From assembly GCF_000283155.1 (NCBI RefSeq), contig NW_004454178.1:2578373-2642372 (forward strand): a stretch of DNA of 64,000 nt, in the 5' to 3' direction. The DNA comes from Ceratotherium simum simum (Eukaryota; Chordata; Mammalia; Perissodactyla; Rhinocerotidae). Shown one piece after another: positions 48,661 through 61,159 of the stretch (the stretch's first letter is position 1; every line of letters starts with the position of its first letter). The notes beneath the pieces are model-generated. The model saw nothing but the letters and a program-made list of their open reading frames with translations. It had not been told where the DNA came from and made no database searches. The translations under genes were made by a program, and so were the position numbers.

Positions 48661-49299
48661 ATTTTCTTAATGCCTGCTTTCAGTTATGCTTCATTTACCT
48701 CTCTCCTAGCCTGAACTCCAATGTTAACTGTTACAATAAAGCATTTACCGTCACCATGTAATTTTTTTTCTCCTTGATAGTCCCATTTTGCCATTCCTTG
48801 GCCAAAAGCAACTCCCACTATCTGAATTCTGAAATTTTCAAATGTTGTTAGAGGAAGGCATAGATTCATGGAGATTTATCCTAAATCTCCTGATCTGATC
48901 CTTTAAAAACAGCCCTCTGTTTTAGCTTTTGATTTGTTATTGACTCTTTATTACGTATTATGACCTTTATCTCTGAGCAAGGAAAAAAACAAAAAGCTTT
49001 CTACCTTTCACAGTATTTACTCTATAAAACATGCTCTTGAAATTCCATTTCATTCCTTGAATCATTTGACCATTGTTTGTCTCTAGCACAACTTCTCCTT
49101 CACTCCATTTTGGCACCTCACTGAACCTACAAGTATATGTAAATATCCCATATTCTAAAAATGAAAGTTCCTTCAGTTTTGCCATTTCTCCACTTAGGGA
49201 ATATTTACCATCCTCACTTTGGCTATTTCTTCACTTTATAGCCCCTCAGTCCTTAGGGCTCCAGTTTTTCTGGAAATTCCTGAATTCTTACTATTCAAA

Positions 49300-50580
49300 T
49301 TACTCTTGAAAAAAGTCATCAATGACCTCCTTTTCACCAGTCAGTGGGTTTATTCTCTCATTCTTACATTTTCCTGAACTTCTGCACTGTTTCAGCTCAC
49401 TGACCATTTTTCTTTTTGGAAATCCATCTGTGGCTGATGTTGGTATTTCATTCTATCCTAGACCTCCAGTCTCTCTGAGTACCCTTATTACAAATACTAG
49501 TACCAGCTTTTCCCTCCCACACCTTAAATGTGGAGATACTACCATGGCTTTGTCCCTAATATTCTTTGTATTCATCTGTAATCTCTTGCATCCATATATC
49601 TTACAACTTTAAGAAATATGATAGAGTTGTCAAAAACATGTGGAATCAACTGCAAAATTTTGTGTTTTTCATGATTTGATTTAGTTTGAAGCTGTGTAAA
49701 TAGTACTGGTATTTATAAGACAGAAAACAAAATCCATTATTATCATAGCCACAATATCTGTGCAAAATATCCCAAACAGGAGAATTATGCTGTGTCAGTG
49801 TTCTAAGCTTTCTCCTCAACTCCTATAATTCCAACTATCATCTCTGAGCAAGAACAAATAGTTCTACTTTTATATGTATACATCCCATAGTATAACACCT
49901 ATCCCATTTTCTTAGAGTTATCTGTTAAATGTCTGCCATCTCTAAATATTTCTTTGGAAGTAGTAATATTAGTTGATCATATTCATTAGACTATTACCAA
50001 ATTCTTGTAGAGTATATAGCTCACAGGAAGGAAGCAATACAATTTTATGAATAAATGAACAGAATCTTTATCGTATTCCTCCTTCCCATCCTACCTCCCA
50101 GGAATCAACCCATATTTCAAACGCCTTCTGGTCAAATTGACATAGATGTCCTATTGGACCTCAAATTTAAGACAAAGAGTAAATTTCTCTATAGGAGCTT
50201 GTCTGCTAACTTTGCTAATTTCGTAAATTTCAGAAACATTTTCTAATTTGGTTTTAAAATCTTGGATTCATATCTGGCCTTCTCTTTTCTATTGTTTTCC
50301 TTTGCACTCAAGATCTAATATTTTACCAGGTCCTATTAATTGCTTATTTCAGTGTAGCTCCAATTTACATCCTTCTATGTATCTTCATTCTCACTCCAAC
50401 TTAAGTTCAGAGTCACAGCACCATTGTAAAAACAATGCTGATTTTTTGTTTTGTTAACTCCAGTCTGCTTTTCCTATAACCTAAAAAAAATCCTAGGCAT
50501 TTTTTTGGAGTGCTACATTTTTTGGAGAGCCTTAACATTGTATGTACTCAATAAACATCTGTTGAATTAAATTTGATATG
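49300..50580 (+). mobile_element. L2 LINE remnant, sense
   Basis: 'gtcatcaatgacctccttttcacc', 'cctgaacttctgcactgtttcagctcactgacc' and 'tacccttattacaaatactagtacc' match the end of L2 ORF2 and the following UTR. The end is near 'actcaataaacatctgttgaatt'. It is heavily decayed, and short ORFs inside it are fragments or chance. I see no intact domain. Confidence 0.62.
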
Positions 50581-51238
50581 TTGAAAATTGTAATAAATTT
50601 TAGAGTAGAGAAGTTTAGACTATGCTCCCAGCTATGATGCTAATGATCTATGAGACTGGCCTGCATATTTCTCTTTGTCCTTTCAGATCCATTCTCCATC
50701 CTTCTCTGTGTTGCCATGTGCCCAGTGAACTGACTTAAATGAATGACAACAGGCTACCTTGCCCCCTGGCTTTCACTTGGGTTCAGCCAATGAAAAACAA
50801 TAGCAGAAGATAAAAGAGAAAAGAAAGTGTGGTTGGTATTTATCCCTCACCCCCACTTTCCTGCAATCGTCTACTAAAGGCCACAGCTGCTGTCAGTTCA
50901 GGGTGAATTTCCCCTTGATCCTTCAGGCCTTAGAAGTTCTGTTACTAGTCTTGAGACACTTCAACAAACCTTGGCGTTCCTCAACCCTGCTCATATCTTT
51001 ACAATAACCCCTTTGTTAAACTCTCTTCTATTACTCAACTTATTATACCCCTATGTGTATATGGTATACTAAGCATGTGTTTCCTGCTGGGATTCTTCTG
51101 ATGCAGTAAGCTTGGACAAGTCACATAACCTAACACTTATTTGTAAAATCGCAGACTTGGTCACTGATGGCAAAAACATGGCATGCATGCTACCAACACC
51201 CTCTCCCTTGCCCATGGCAGATGTTGCTAAGCAATCAC

Positions 51239-51705
51239 TGTGGTAGGCTGATAATGAATCCCAAAATATGTCCAATTCTAATCCCAGGAGCCCATGACTA
51301 TAATCTTATTTGGAAAAAGAGTCTGTACAGATATGGTTAAGTTAGGGATTTTGAGATGAGAAGATCATCCTGGATTATCCGGGGGAGCCCTAAATGCCAC
51401 CACAAGTATCCTTAGAAGAGAGAGGCAGAGGGAGATTAGACACAGATGCATAGAGGAGAAGATAATGTGAAGAAAGAAGCGGAGATGAGGTGATGGGGCC
51501 ACAAGCCAAGGGGCATCTGCAGGCACCAGAGGCTGGAGAAGGCGAGGACCAGATGTTTCCTGAGAGCTTCCAGAGCGCATGCAGCCCTACCGACATCTTG
51601 ATTTCAGGAGTCTGGCCTCCAGAAATGTGATAAGTATATATTTTGTTGTTTTAAGTCATCAAGTTTGTGGTAATTTGTTACAGCAGCTAAAGAAAAGTAA
51701 TAAAA
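51239..51705 (+). mobile_element. MaLR-type (MLT1-like) LTR, sense
   Basis: It starts 'tgtggtaggctgataatgaatccc', has 'tcctggattatccgggggagccc', 'gatttcaggagtctggcctccagaaatgtg', and ends 'gtttgtggtaatttgttacagcagctaaagaaaagtaata'. It is the same family as 30588-31053 in the other orientation. It is probably a solo LTR. Confidence 0.75.
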
Positions 51706-51954
51706 TTGTATTCTTTCCTGCCTGAACTGAATGGGGACTGAAAATCCTTCTCAATTCAATGCTTTAGGCAACAAAAAGCAATTTATTGGGAAGTAAAGGT
51801 GAGATTAAACATTGTTGCCTTGATTTTATACATATTTTTAAAATTAATCTTGCTACCAAATTTATTTAGTTTGGATGTACAATCTTAGTCTAATCCAAAA
51901 GATGCAGATACTTTTAATTCATTTAGAAATTAACATATCTAGGTAATAGCTAAA

Positions 51955-52020
51955 TGATATAGTTCAGGCAAAGAGCTTATACCAGTGCCTGGCAGACACT
52001 TAAAAATGTTAGCTATTATT
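51955..52020 (+). mobile_element. MIR 3' fragment, sense
   Basis: 'aaagagcttataccagtgcctggcagacacttaaaaatgttagctattatt' is the 3' end of a MIR. Confidence 0.65.
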
Positions 52021-52884
52021 ACACTCATTAAACCGATTATATCTAAAGGGAATGCAATTGTTAAGTAGTAAATGCATGGCCAAGAGTCTAGAAAAAACGC
52101 TGCAGTTGAAGGGTGAATGGTCACTTTGATCTTTTCAAAGTCCAGTGGGGACATTTAGAATGCAAGGCAAGAAAATTGACCAAAAAACGCAAATAGTTTT
52201 TCTGGTAGCACTTGACAAGCTATTCTTTTCCTATTTAAGCTTATGGAGAGCTAGACATATCTTTTCCCACCTTCCACATAACATAATCGTGAAGAGTTAG
52301 GAGAAGGCCAAAAGTAGCTTATGGAGTTGCAAGAGAACTTTAAGAATTGTATCACTTTGTTCTGCAACAGTCACCACAGTAACAGTAATAGTAGTAAATA
52401 GCAACAGGGGTTCAAGTGGATAACAGAAACCAAGAGGTACTGTGAATGCTTGTAGTTGGGGCGGAGACACTTTACAGCCCACTGACTGATCCGAGCCAAG
52501 TTACAGAAAGAGAAGCACAGAGGTGTCTACAGTTAACACTTCAGGACTAATACAGAGAATAAGTTCAGCAAGATCTCACATGGATCTTCTGAAGAGAACA
52601 TGGCAAGATGCTATAAAGAATAAAAACACCAACATACCACAACTAGAATAAACCATCCGAGGTTATAGATTCTACCGCTAGGGAGAAAGCATTATTAACT
52701 TCCAAGTAATGTCTATTGCTTCAATTTTTTTTCTCTGTCTATAAATGAAAATCAGTTTCTATAAGGGCTATTTAATCTGTTGGGTAAGGCCTGTATTCAG
52801 TTCATCTATAGCTTTCCATTTCTTGTAAACATATTTATGTTCCCTGTAAAGTCACCTATTAAAGAATTCCATCAGATCATACAA

Positions 52885-53112
52885 CTACTACTTGTTGAAT
52901 TGTGCCTGGCACAATGCTATTGATTTTACATATGAACTCACTGAGTTCTCAGGACAATCTTGTCCAACAGATATTATTATACCAATTGACTGATAAGGAG
53001 ACAAGTTTGAAAAGGATAAGCAATTTGCCAAAATTCTAAAGTTAAAGTAGACAAGCTGGGATTTGAATATTGTTCTCATTGTATCCATAGCCAAGACTCT
53101 TTCAACTATGTT
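52885..53112 (-). mobile_element. MIR SINE, reverse orientation
   Basis: It has 'ttgtgcctggcacaatgctattgattttacatatgaactcactgag', 'gacaatcttgtccaacagatattattataccaattgactgataaggagacaag', and 'ctgggatttgaatattgttctc' (the tRNA-like head). It is nearly complete. Confidence 0.85.
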
Positions 53113-54954
53113 GTCTCCTCAGGAGCTATTGATGTCAGTTAGGTAATCAGGATGACCCAGCTGATTTTGTGGTCATTATCTAGTGTCTTGATAAGAACTG
53201 TCACTGACAAGATTGACTAGTTAATAGAATCTTTATGAAGTGGCATTCTAACAGGTACTAACTATTTTTTATTTTGGATAAATCAAGTGACTACAATTTA
53301 ACTTCAACTATTTAAAATTAATCCTCCAATAATAAGATGCTAAATAGCCTTTGCAGGAAGGGACTAAGACTAACTCATATCTTTATTTTCATTTATGCAC
53401 AGGATAACTTGATTCTAGGAGTGCTCATACAATAATTTCACAAATTCAATTTGACTTACAATAGATAGGAATCTAGTAATTTTGATAATAGCTCTTATTT
53501 AATCACTTAGGACTTTATGATTTGCTATTTTCTAAAATTTGGGGAATTAATACTCACTTCTGTTTTCCTAGATACCGCATCTTCCTTAAAGGAAGACATC
53601 TACTGTGTTTCTAATTTGCAAGAATAATCTGTTCATTAATGATAATTATATTAAAGGCATACAACAAACAACTAAATGAAATTAGGGAAATCCTTCCTTA
53701 ATACCTAATAAAATATCTCAAATGTACCTCTAGTAAAGGAGCAGGCTGGATTGTTTTCTTTATGATTCATTCAAGGTAAAATACTGAGTGACTTTAATTA
53801 AGTCTTCTGTTTTTCACTTACTAGTCTCATGCTCATATAGGATAATTTGTACATAGAAATGATTTGCCCTATCATTTATTTCTTTCTTATCTCTTCTACT
53901 TTTTATAATGAATTTAATTATTACCATCAGATATATTAAATTAGAAACCATGGTTTATATGCAAGTTTTTATATTAAATATTCATGTCAATGTTATTTTA
54001 ATATTCTACACCAATCCTGATGTCAAGGGCATTCAGTCAGAGGCAATCTCTAGTAAAAACCTGCATTAACGTTATTTACATTTTTATGTTTTTAATATAG
54101 TAGCAGTAAATAATATTACCACCCACTCAGGCAAGGGAGTTATAATAAACCCTGAAAGGAAATATATGGTGTCACAAAAGACCCCTACTGCTAACGTCTT
54201 TGCTTCCAGAGGCTATGAGTCAAAGGAATGTGTGGCTTTGTGGCTAGACACATACTGTGCAGGGGTTAGAAAGCAGCAGTGGGAAAAAGAATAGCTCATA
54301 AAGAATCTCTGCAAGAAGGCATCCAAGCCTGATCCGGCATTTGAAACCAGCCACTGAAAATTAACCAATACCTTAGAAATAGAATGGTATCTTAGATTTC
54401 TAGAATGACTGCCCTAGAAAAGGTCAATTCATGGTCATTATCTTCATCATCAGCAAACTCAAACAGTAGTGCAGGGCACTGTAATGGTTACTGTGTTATA
54501 TATTATCCTATTAATAACTATATGGAGTTAAGGAGAATTCATAGGGAATAGCTAGTCATTCTTCATTCATTCATTAACTCATTCCCAATATTGACTGAAG
54601 TTTACTCTATACTCTCCACAAGGGTACAAAAATTAAATGAAATATATTTTATCTTAAGTAGCTAATATCCTAGTAAAAGTCTCTAAAATTTAGTAAAAAT
54701 AGGTTATGGACATATTAATAATAGTTACCATAAAGATTTATGATGTAAGTTCCCTGTAATAATTCATTGAAGACAGAGATTACCTTATAACTGAAAAAAA
54801 TGAATGCAGGAAAACAAAAGCTTTGTTGAGAAGAAAAATCTGAGTGTGGATTTTATTATGTGGAGAGAACATGTTACAAACGAATAAATAACATGGGTCG
54901 GGTAGTGTGACGAGGAGAGATATGAACACTGATTCACGCAAATTCTTTCCAGAG

Positions 54955-55140
54955 TCTTCCCTGTCTTTTACTCATTGTGTGATAAGAAGTAAGTCATTCA
55001 CACTCGTCAAAACTTCAGATTCCTTGGCTGTACACTTAGAGGATCAATAATGCCTGTCTTGTGTAACAACAATTTCACACAATATATATGAAAGGGTCTA
55101 GAACAGGGGCTGGTGCATAACGGTTATCCAACATAATTAG
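54955..55140 (+). mobile_element. MIR SINE, sense, diverged
   Basis: 'gtaagtcattcacactcgtcaaaacttcagattccttggctgtacac', 'aggatcaataatgcctgtcttgtg' and 'gaacaggggctggtgcataacggttatccaac' follow the MIR order. Confidence 0.65.
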
Positions 55141-55219
55141 TTTCCTTTCCTTCTAAAATTAAGACGGTGGGAAAGTGTCACATGCATGAGGAATACAAAT
55201 AGATTAGTTTATATGGAGC

Positions 55220-55335
55220 ATCCAGTCCATGACAGAGCACAGTAAGGAATAAAACTGGGAAGGAAGGCTGGGACTAGGGCTTGGAGGAGTTTAAACAATA
55301 GGCTGACATTTGGATTTTATTCTAAGCAAAATGAG
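55220..55335 (-). mobile_element. Short L2-like fragment, reverse orientation
   Basis: 'gggacagagcacagtaaggaataaaactgggaaggaaggctgggactagggcttggaggagtttaaacaatagg' and 'ggattttattctaagc' recall the reversed L2 3' part. It is weak. Confidence 0.4.
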
Positions 55336-58026
55336 GATCAACTGAATATGCGTGCCCAAGAAACTCATAATCTGGCAGCTCTGTCTTCAGGATAAATCAC
55401 AGGGAAAGGGTCTGAAAGCCAAGAGATTGGGAAGCAGCTGTCCATGAATGAAGTAGAGAGACCCAGCACAGACAGCGCATCCTGAGGAGTCTGAAATAAA
55501 CGCCTAGCTTGCCAGAGGCAGATACATTTTAAAGACGTTAAGCCTGTGTCTTCTAGCATCTGGGCTGGGGTTTCCTACTTCAATTTTTTTTCTTTTTTTT
55601 TTTAACCCTTCAATAAATAACAGAGAATCTGGAGAAATTTGTCTTGTGGATGATGAAAACCTGATCTCCAAGTCAAGATACAATCATTTTCCTATTCTTT
55701 CTGCACAGAGATACCCTCTTTTAATCTTCCTTCCCTGCAGTGGGAAATGATTTGCATCCAAGATGAGTAGAATTTTGCTTCTCAGCATCTCTTTTTCTTC
55801 CCATCACTCCCGCAACTGGTTGTATTTTCTTCATAATCCATTTAACCCCCATGGCTGCATTTATTTTTCCAGTAAATTTCATGTTAGCGTTTGTCAATCT
55901 GGCCATTGCTTATTCACACGTATCTTCTGCCTAATATAAACATAACAATTACTCTTTGACCTTTCTGCTAAACAGTTCTGAAAAGGACTAAAGAAGTTAA
56001 CAGTATTCCACAGTCAGTATGACGTGTAGTGATGTCTCAGTTCTTTATAGATGTACACAGGGACAGCTTTCCAAGGGCAAGTGAAGTGACTTTTGTCTGT
56101 GGTCCCTATTAATTGCTGCTATGTTGTTGCTCTGTCACCACATATGGGGATGTAACAAAGCCTGAGGCTATTCCACTCATCTTTTCTACTCTTGAGCCTT
56201 TATATGATTATAACGTTCAGAATTTCTGAAGTCCCTGTGCAAATATTATCTAATTTTCAGGTTCTGATGGCCATGACCTAAGTCTTCCCTATAAGAACCA
56301 AACTGTACTGAGATGAAACTGGTACTAGAAGCCTAAATATAAAATCATTTTGAGAGTTAAAAAATGAAAATATAAAGTCACAAATCATAATTATCAAAAT
56401 TTTGGATTATTAGAAAATGTTTCTGGGGCACTTCAACTCTCAAAATTCTTTGCTTCAGTCTGTTTCATCAGAGGAACTAGAACATTATCATTTATGATAA
56501 AACTTACACAGTGTTATCTCAGATTAAAAGTAAGATTTTAATCTAAGAGATCTCAGTTACTTAGGTTAAAAGTAAGAAAATTCATATGCTCAGAGTAATT
56601 ATTCATCAAATCTTCAAGTGGTATGCAAATCTCACTCATAAAAATAAATTCTTCATTTTTTAGGTATTTTAATTGAAATTGATAAAATTAAAATTCACAG
56701 ACGTGTTAAAACATGTACTAGCTTATAACCTGAAATTTGTTTCAATTTTTAGAATCATAGTCTAGAGAAAGCAACTACTTGAAGGTTGTTCTAAACCAAT
56801 TTCAGTGATTTTTAAGTGCAAAACTATGCAATTAAATGTTAAGTGCAACTTAAAGGCAATGCACTTGAGACTGTCTATAATATCAGTACAGAGTTATGGT
56901 GTTCTTTAACACTAAGGCATTTTTGCACATCTAATATATTTTCTTTGAAAATGTAATGGAAATATTTAAATACTTCATTTAGTAGCTGTTGGATGACTTT
57001 AGATGGCTTTGAAAATAACTACAGATATTCTGGTTGAGAGCTCAGAGTTTCTCATGGGACAGTGTACTTCTCAGGAAAAATATCAAATAATGGAATTCAT
57101 TTGATCAACAAACAAAGATTTACTTAGCATTTAATGTGTATCCAGCCATATTCTAAAGAGGAGAATAAATTGCATATCACCTGACATTTATAAACAGTTT
57201 CATTTCATAAACTTTCATGTTTTCAGTGTCATCACAGATAAAAAAACATTGTTATTTAGTGCTTATGATGTGAAAAATATTTTCAAATAGTACCATTGGG
57301 TGGGGAATGGTTGAGAAATAAATTCTGATAGTTTTTCTAAAATTTCATAAAAGCTACAGTAAATAAAAACTAGAGCTAAACACATCAAAAATAATAAATA
57401 TTTATTAAAATATCATTTAAGAATTATTTAGAAATTATTTATGAATTTAGGAATTATTTATATTCCCAAGATATTTGAAATAGAGCATGATAAATTATCT
57501 TCCTTTGATAAATTATGTTTCTATATTTTAATAGAGTTATGTTTTCTAAAATAAATTCAAAATTAACTATATTCAACAATGTACCCATTACTAAAAGTTA
57601 GGAAATAGTGATTATTTGTAACAAATGATTATCTGTAGGACTGTATTTTATCTCCTGCAAATTTAAAAAAATGCAAAAGGAATGAAATCTAGAAAAATAT
57701 TTCTATAGAGATGACATGCTAATACAAACAATGTAATTGATGAACAGAAAGATTAGAGGGAGGTCACAGAGGTTATTTTTTGTCGTTTATACTTATTAAC
57801 AATATTTTCTATTTGGTTCTAGATTAAAAGAATGTTGACTAGAAGTAAGAAAGATATTATTCTTTTGACTTGGCCACCTAGGTTTCTTTTAATAGTGAAA
57901 TTCATACAATTTAAAAGACAATTAGAACTTCTATTTTTCATTTGGCTATGCATTTCCTTAAAAGGAATTTAAAAATGTATTATGAAAAGAGATAGTATAC
58001 TAGATACTCTCCTTTCCCCATTAATT

Positions 58027-58380
58027 TTAAAGTAATTGCAAGAGCAAAAGCCACGGCGATTGTGCACGTCTGAACAGCTTCAAGAAGATCCAATTACAAA
58101 CCGATGTGTTTTCAACACACGCAGCTTGCATATTTAATTCAAGTGTATCTCCAAAAGGAAATATCGCTTTGGTTTTGTTAAATCCACAATAGGTTTCAAT
58201 TGATCCAGTAATTTTTAAATATGTTAGAATTAGTTCTTGGTATTTGGTGTTTTTTTGTTTAAAATTCATAGGTGCACATATAGAACATTTGATGTTATAG
58301 ATGTGCAATTCATCAGGTAAATAATCTTCTGTACATTCGAAGATAAATATGTTCATCAAGAACATGGGAGTGAGTACCAA
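58027..58380 (-). other. Unassigned 117-codon open frame
   Basis: On the minus strand an ATG-led frame runs 117 codons to a TAA in AT-rich sequence. The peptide starts hydrophobic (MVLTPMFLMNIFIF), has six Cys, two N-glycosylation-like sites (NKT and NTS) and a Leu-rich end, so it looks superficially like a small secreted or membrane protein. I do not recognise it. There is no poly(A) tract and no splice-site pair I trust, and other chance ORFs of this size occur in the window. It is probably not a gene. Confidence 0.25.
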
Positions 58381-58582
58381 TTTTGTTTATAGAACAATAT
58401 ATTTAATAAGTGCTTGCACTCATATATTTAATAATATTTGTCAATGCAAACATGTAAGCCTCTGCAGAGATTACTGGAGAAACTTTATTTGATTAACATT
58501 TCTTTCTTGATCCCTGGAGAGGGTGTGATGTATTCTGATTAAGAACGTAAATCAAAATCTATTTTGAGCACTAGACTAATTT

Positions 58583-58651
58583 TCTTTTTTTTTTTGGTTA
58601 GGAAGATTGGCCCTGAGCTAACATCTGTGCCCGCCTTCCTCTACTTTATAT
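58583..58651 (-). mobile_element. ERE-type SINE, reverse orientation, cut by the assembly gap
   Basis: A T-run is followed by 'ggttaggaagattggccctgagctaacatctgtgcccgccttcctctactttatat', the tail of a reversed ERE. The tRNA-like head must lie in the N run that follows. The long ORF reading through it and the gap is an artefact. Confidence 0.85.
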
Positions 58652-59566
58652 NNNNNNNNNNNNNNNNNNNNNNNNNNNNNNNNNNNNNNNNNNNNNNNNN
58701 NNNNNNNNNNNNNNNNNNNNNNNNNNNNNNNNNNNNNNNNNNNNNNNNNNNNNNNNNNNNNNNNNNNNNNNNNNNNNNNNNNNNNNNNNNNNNNNNNNNN
58801 NNNNNNNNNNNNNNNNNNNNNNNNNNNNNNNNNNNNNNNNNNNNNNNNNNNNNNNNNNNNNNNNNNNNNNNNNNNNNNNNNNNNNNNNNNNNNNNNNNNN
58901 NNNNNNNNNNNNNNNNNNNNNNNNNNNNNNNNNNNNNNNNNNNNNNNNNNNNNNNNNNNNNNNNNNNNNNNNNNNNNNNNNNNNNNNNNNNNNNNNNNNN
59001 NNNNNNNNNNNNNNNNNNNNNNNNNNNNNNNNNNNNNNNNNNNNNNNNNNNNNNNNNNNNNNNNNNNNNNNNNNNNNNNNNNNNNNNNNNNNNNNNNNNN
59101 NNNNNNNNNNNNNNNNNNNNNNNNNNNNNNNNNNNNNNNNNNNNNNNNNNNNNNNNNNNNNNNNNNNNNNNNNNNNNNNNNNNNNNNNNNNNNNNNNNNN
59201 NNNNNNNNNNNNNNNNNNNNNNNNNNNNNNNNNNNNNNNNNNNNNNNNNNNNNNNNNNNNNNNNNNNNNNNNNNNNNNNNNNNNNNNNNNNNNNNNNNNN
59301 NNNNNNNNNNNNNNNNNNNNNNNNNNNNNNNNNNNNNNNNNNNNNNNNNNNNNNNNNNNNNNNNNNNNNNNNNNNNNNNNNNNNNNNNNNNNNNNNNNNN
59401 NNNNNNNNNNNNNNNNNNNNNNNNNNNNNNNNNNNNNNNNNNNNNNNNNNNNNNNNNNNNNNNNNNNNNNNNNNNNNNNNNNNNNNNNNNNNNNNNNNNN
59501 NNNNNNNNNNNNNNNNNNNNNNNNNNNNNNNNNNNNNNNNNNNNNNNNNNNNNNNNNNNNNNNNNN
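58652..59566. other. Assembly gap of 915 N
   Basis: No sequence is available. It begins inside an ERE, which suggests that repeat collapse caused the gap. A 99-nt exon could hide here. Confidence 0.99.
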
Positions 59567-60069
59567 GATATTTCCTAAAAATGTATCATGCATTAGTATC
59601 AAGCAAATCACAAGTGCTTAACTGTCATTATTCACGCCCAGACTCTCTATTCTCAAATGCCTAATAAATATTGTAAATATTATGGTGGAAAAATCCCTAC
59701 AAAATAAAGAGACAAGTAAAGCCAACTCTCAGCTTTTGTGTCAATGGAAAGTTATCTTTCGTGAAAATCATCAGAGTTGTGGATTTTCAGTTTAATAGGT
59801 TGGGATTATCATTTTAAGTATCAAAATACTTAAATTTCTATTGCTTATTTTTGTCATAATTAACCAAAGTTCAAGACATTTACATCAAAACACTTCCTGT
59901 CCTTTTTCCATTATCTCTTCACCCTATCAAATGTGACAAAGCAGAATTTCAAGAGCGAAATTTTCAAAAGCAATAAACCAATGGAAAATGAAAATACTAG
60001 GAAATTGCTTTCCAACCAAGACACAACATTCAGAAAACAAAAAGGAAGATGTTAATAAATTTGATTTTA

Positions 60070-60320
60070 AAGTATTTATGTACATTATGATACACCATAA
60101 AGACAACAGGGCCAAATGACAAAGAAGAAAAATATTTGCAAAAACTTATTAGAAGAGCTAATCTTCCTAAAACAAAGAGTTTGTAGAACTTAAGAAGCAA
60201 AAGACAACAAACTCAATTAAGAAAGAGCATAGATCCTGAAAAGATAATTCACAAAAAAAGAAATACAGAGTTGCACAGTCTCATTCAGAATAAGATAAAT
60301 GCATGTTAAAAGCACACTGG
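60070..60320 (+). mobile_element. L1 fragment, sense (part 1)
   Basis: 'aatcctgaaaagataattcacaaaaaaagaaatac' and 'ctcattcagaataagataaatgcatgttaaaagcacactgg' match the end of L1 ORF2 near the 3' end. It appears to be continued by 61160-61890 after an insertion. Confidence 0.65.
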
Positions 60321-60324
60321 AAGT

Positions 60325-60360
60325 ATGGTTGGCAATTTTTTTTTTTTTTTTGCCAACCAT
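60325..60360. repeat. Perfect 11-bp inverted repeat with poly(T) loop
   Basis: ATGGTTGGCAA, then 14 T, then TTGCCAACCAT. The right arm is followed by a second 'gcttgccaac'. The loop could come from a poly(A/T) insertion with local inversion. Confidence 0.92.
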
Positions 60361-60754
60361 GCTTGCCAACAAGATGTGGTGGGAGATCCTTTACTTTTTT
60401 TACCAGTATAAATCCTTTTATTTCTGCCCATATCCAATCCTAGAACGCAAGTAGGAACTCTACCCATCCTATAACACGTTCACCAGACAGTGTATGGTGA
60501 CTAGAAAAGTGGAGATTTCTAGAGGATTGTGTTTGAGTCTATTCTAGTTTCTTCCTAGTTGCTGAGTGTAGGATCTCTATTAATTTTAAACCATAGTAAA
60601 ACTTAAGGATGTGGAGCTACATTTGCCCTGTCACGGGCTTTAGCTGTTCCTTTCTCATATGGAATACAGTACCGGCAGTCACACCTGTACTGATGAAAAA
60701 CATCAGTTCAAGACTCATCCTCTTCATTCCTTCAGCTAATATTCATTGGGTCTT

Positions 60755-61156
60755 GTTATGAGGTAAATTGTGTCCTCCTCAAAAAGATATATTGAAGTTC
60801 TAATCCCTAGTACCTCAGAATGTGACCTTATTGGAAAATAGAGTTGTTGCAGCTATAATTAGTTAAGGTAACATGAGGTCATACTGGAGAAGGGTGGGCC
60901 TGTAATCCAATATGACTGGTATCTTTACAAGAAGATGGGCATGTGAAGACACAGACACACAGGAAGAATTGCATGTGAAGACTAAAGACTATAGTTATGT
61001 ATCTGCAAGCCAAGGAATGCCCAGGGCTACCAGAAGTTGGAAGAGGCAAGGAAAGATTCTCACCTAGAGAGTTCTGAGGGACCACAGCCCTGTCAAAACC
61101 TTGATTTCAGACTTCTAGTTTCCAGAATGGTGAGAGAATAAATTTTTACTTTTTTT
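60755..61156 (+). mobile_element. MaLR-type (MLT1-like) LTR, sense
   Basis: It starts 'tgttatgaggtaaattgtgtcctcctc', has 'tacctcagaatgtgaccttattgg', 'aggtcatactggagaagggtggg', 'aatccaatatgactggtatctttac', 'gcaagccaaggaatgcccagggctacc', and ends 'ccttgatttcagacttctagtttccagaatggtgag...ttttt'. It lies between two parts of one L1. Confidence 0.78.
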
Positions 61157-61159
61157 AAG

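Noticed and set aside
55721..55906. 61-codon minus-strand ORF with a basic, Lys-rich peptide
   Set aside because: It is short, unrecognised and has no splice or retrocopy evidence.
58564..59664. 366- and 321-codon frames across the second gap
   Set aside because: These are artefacts of reading through N. The left end is ERE sequence.
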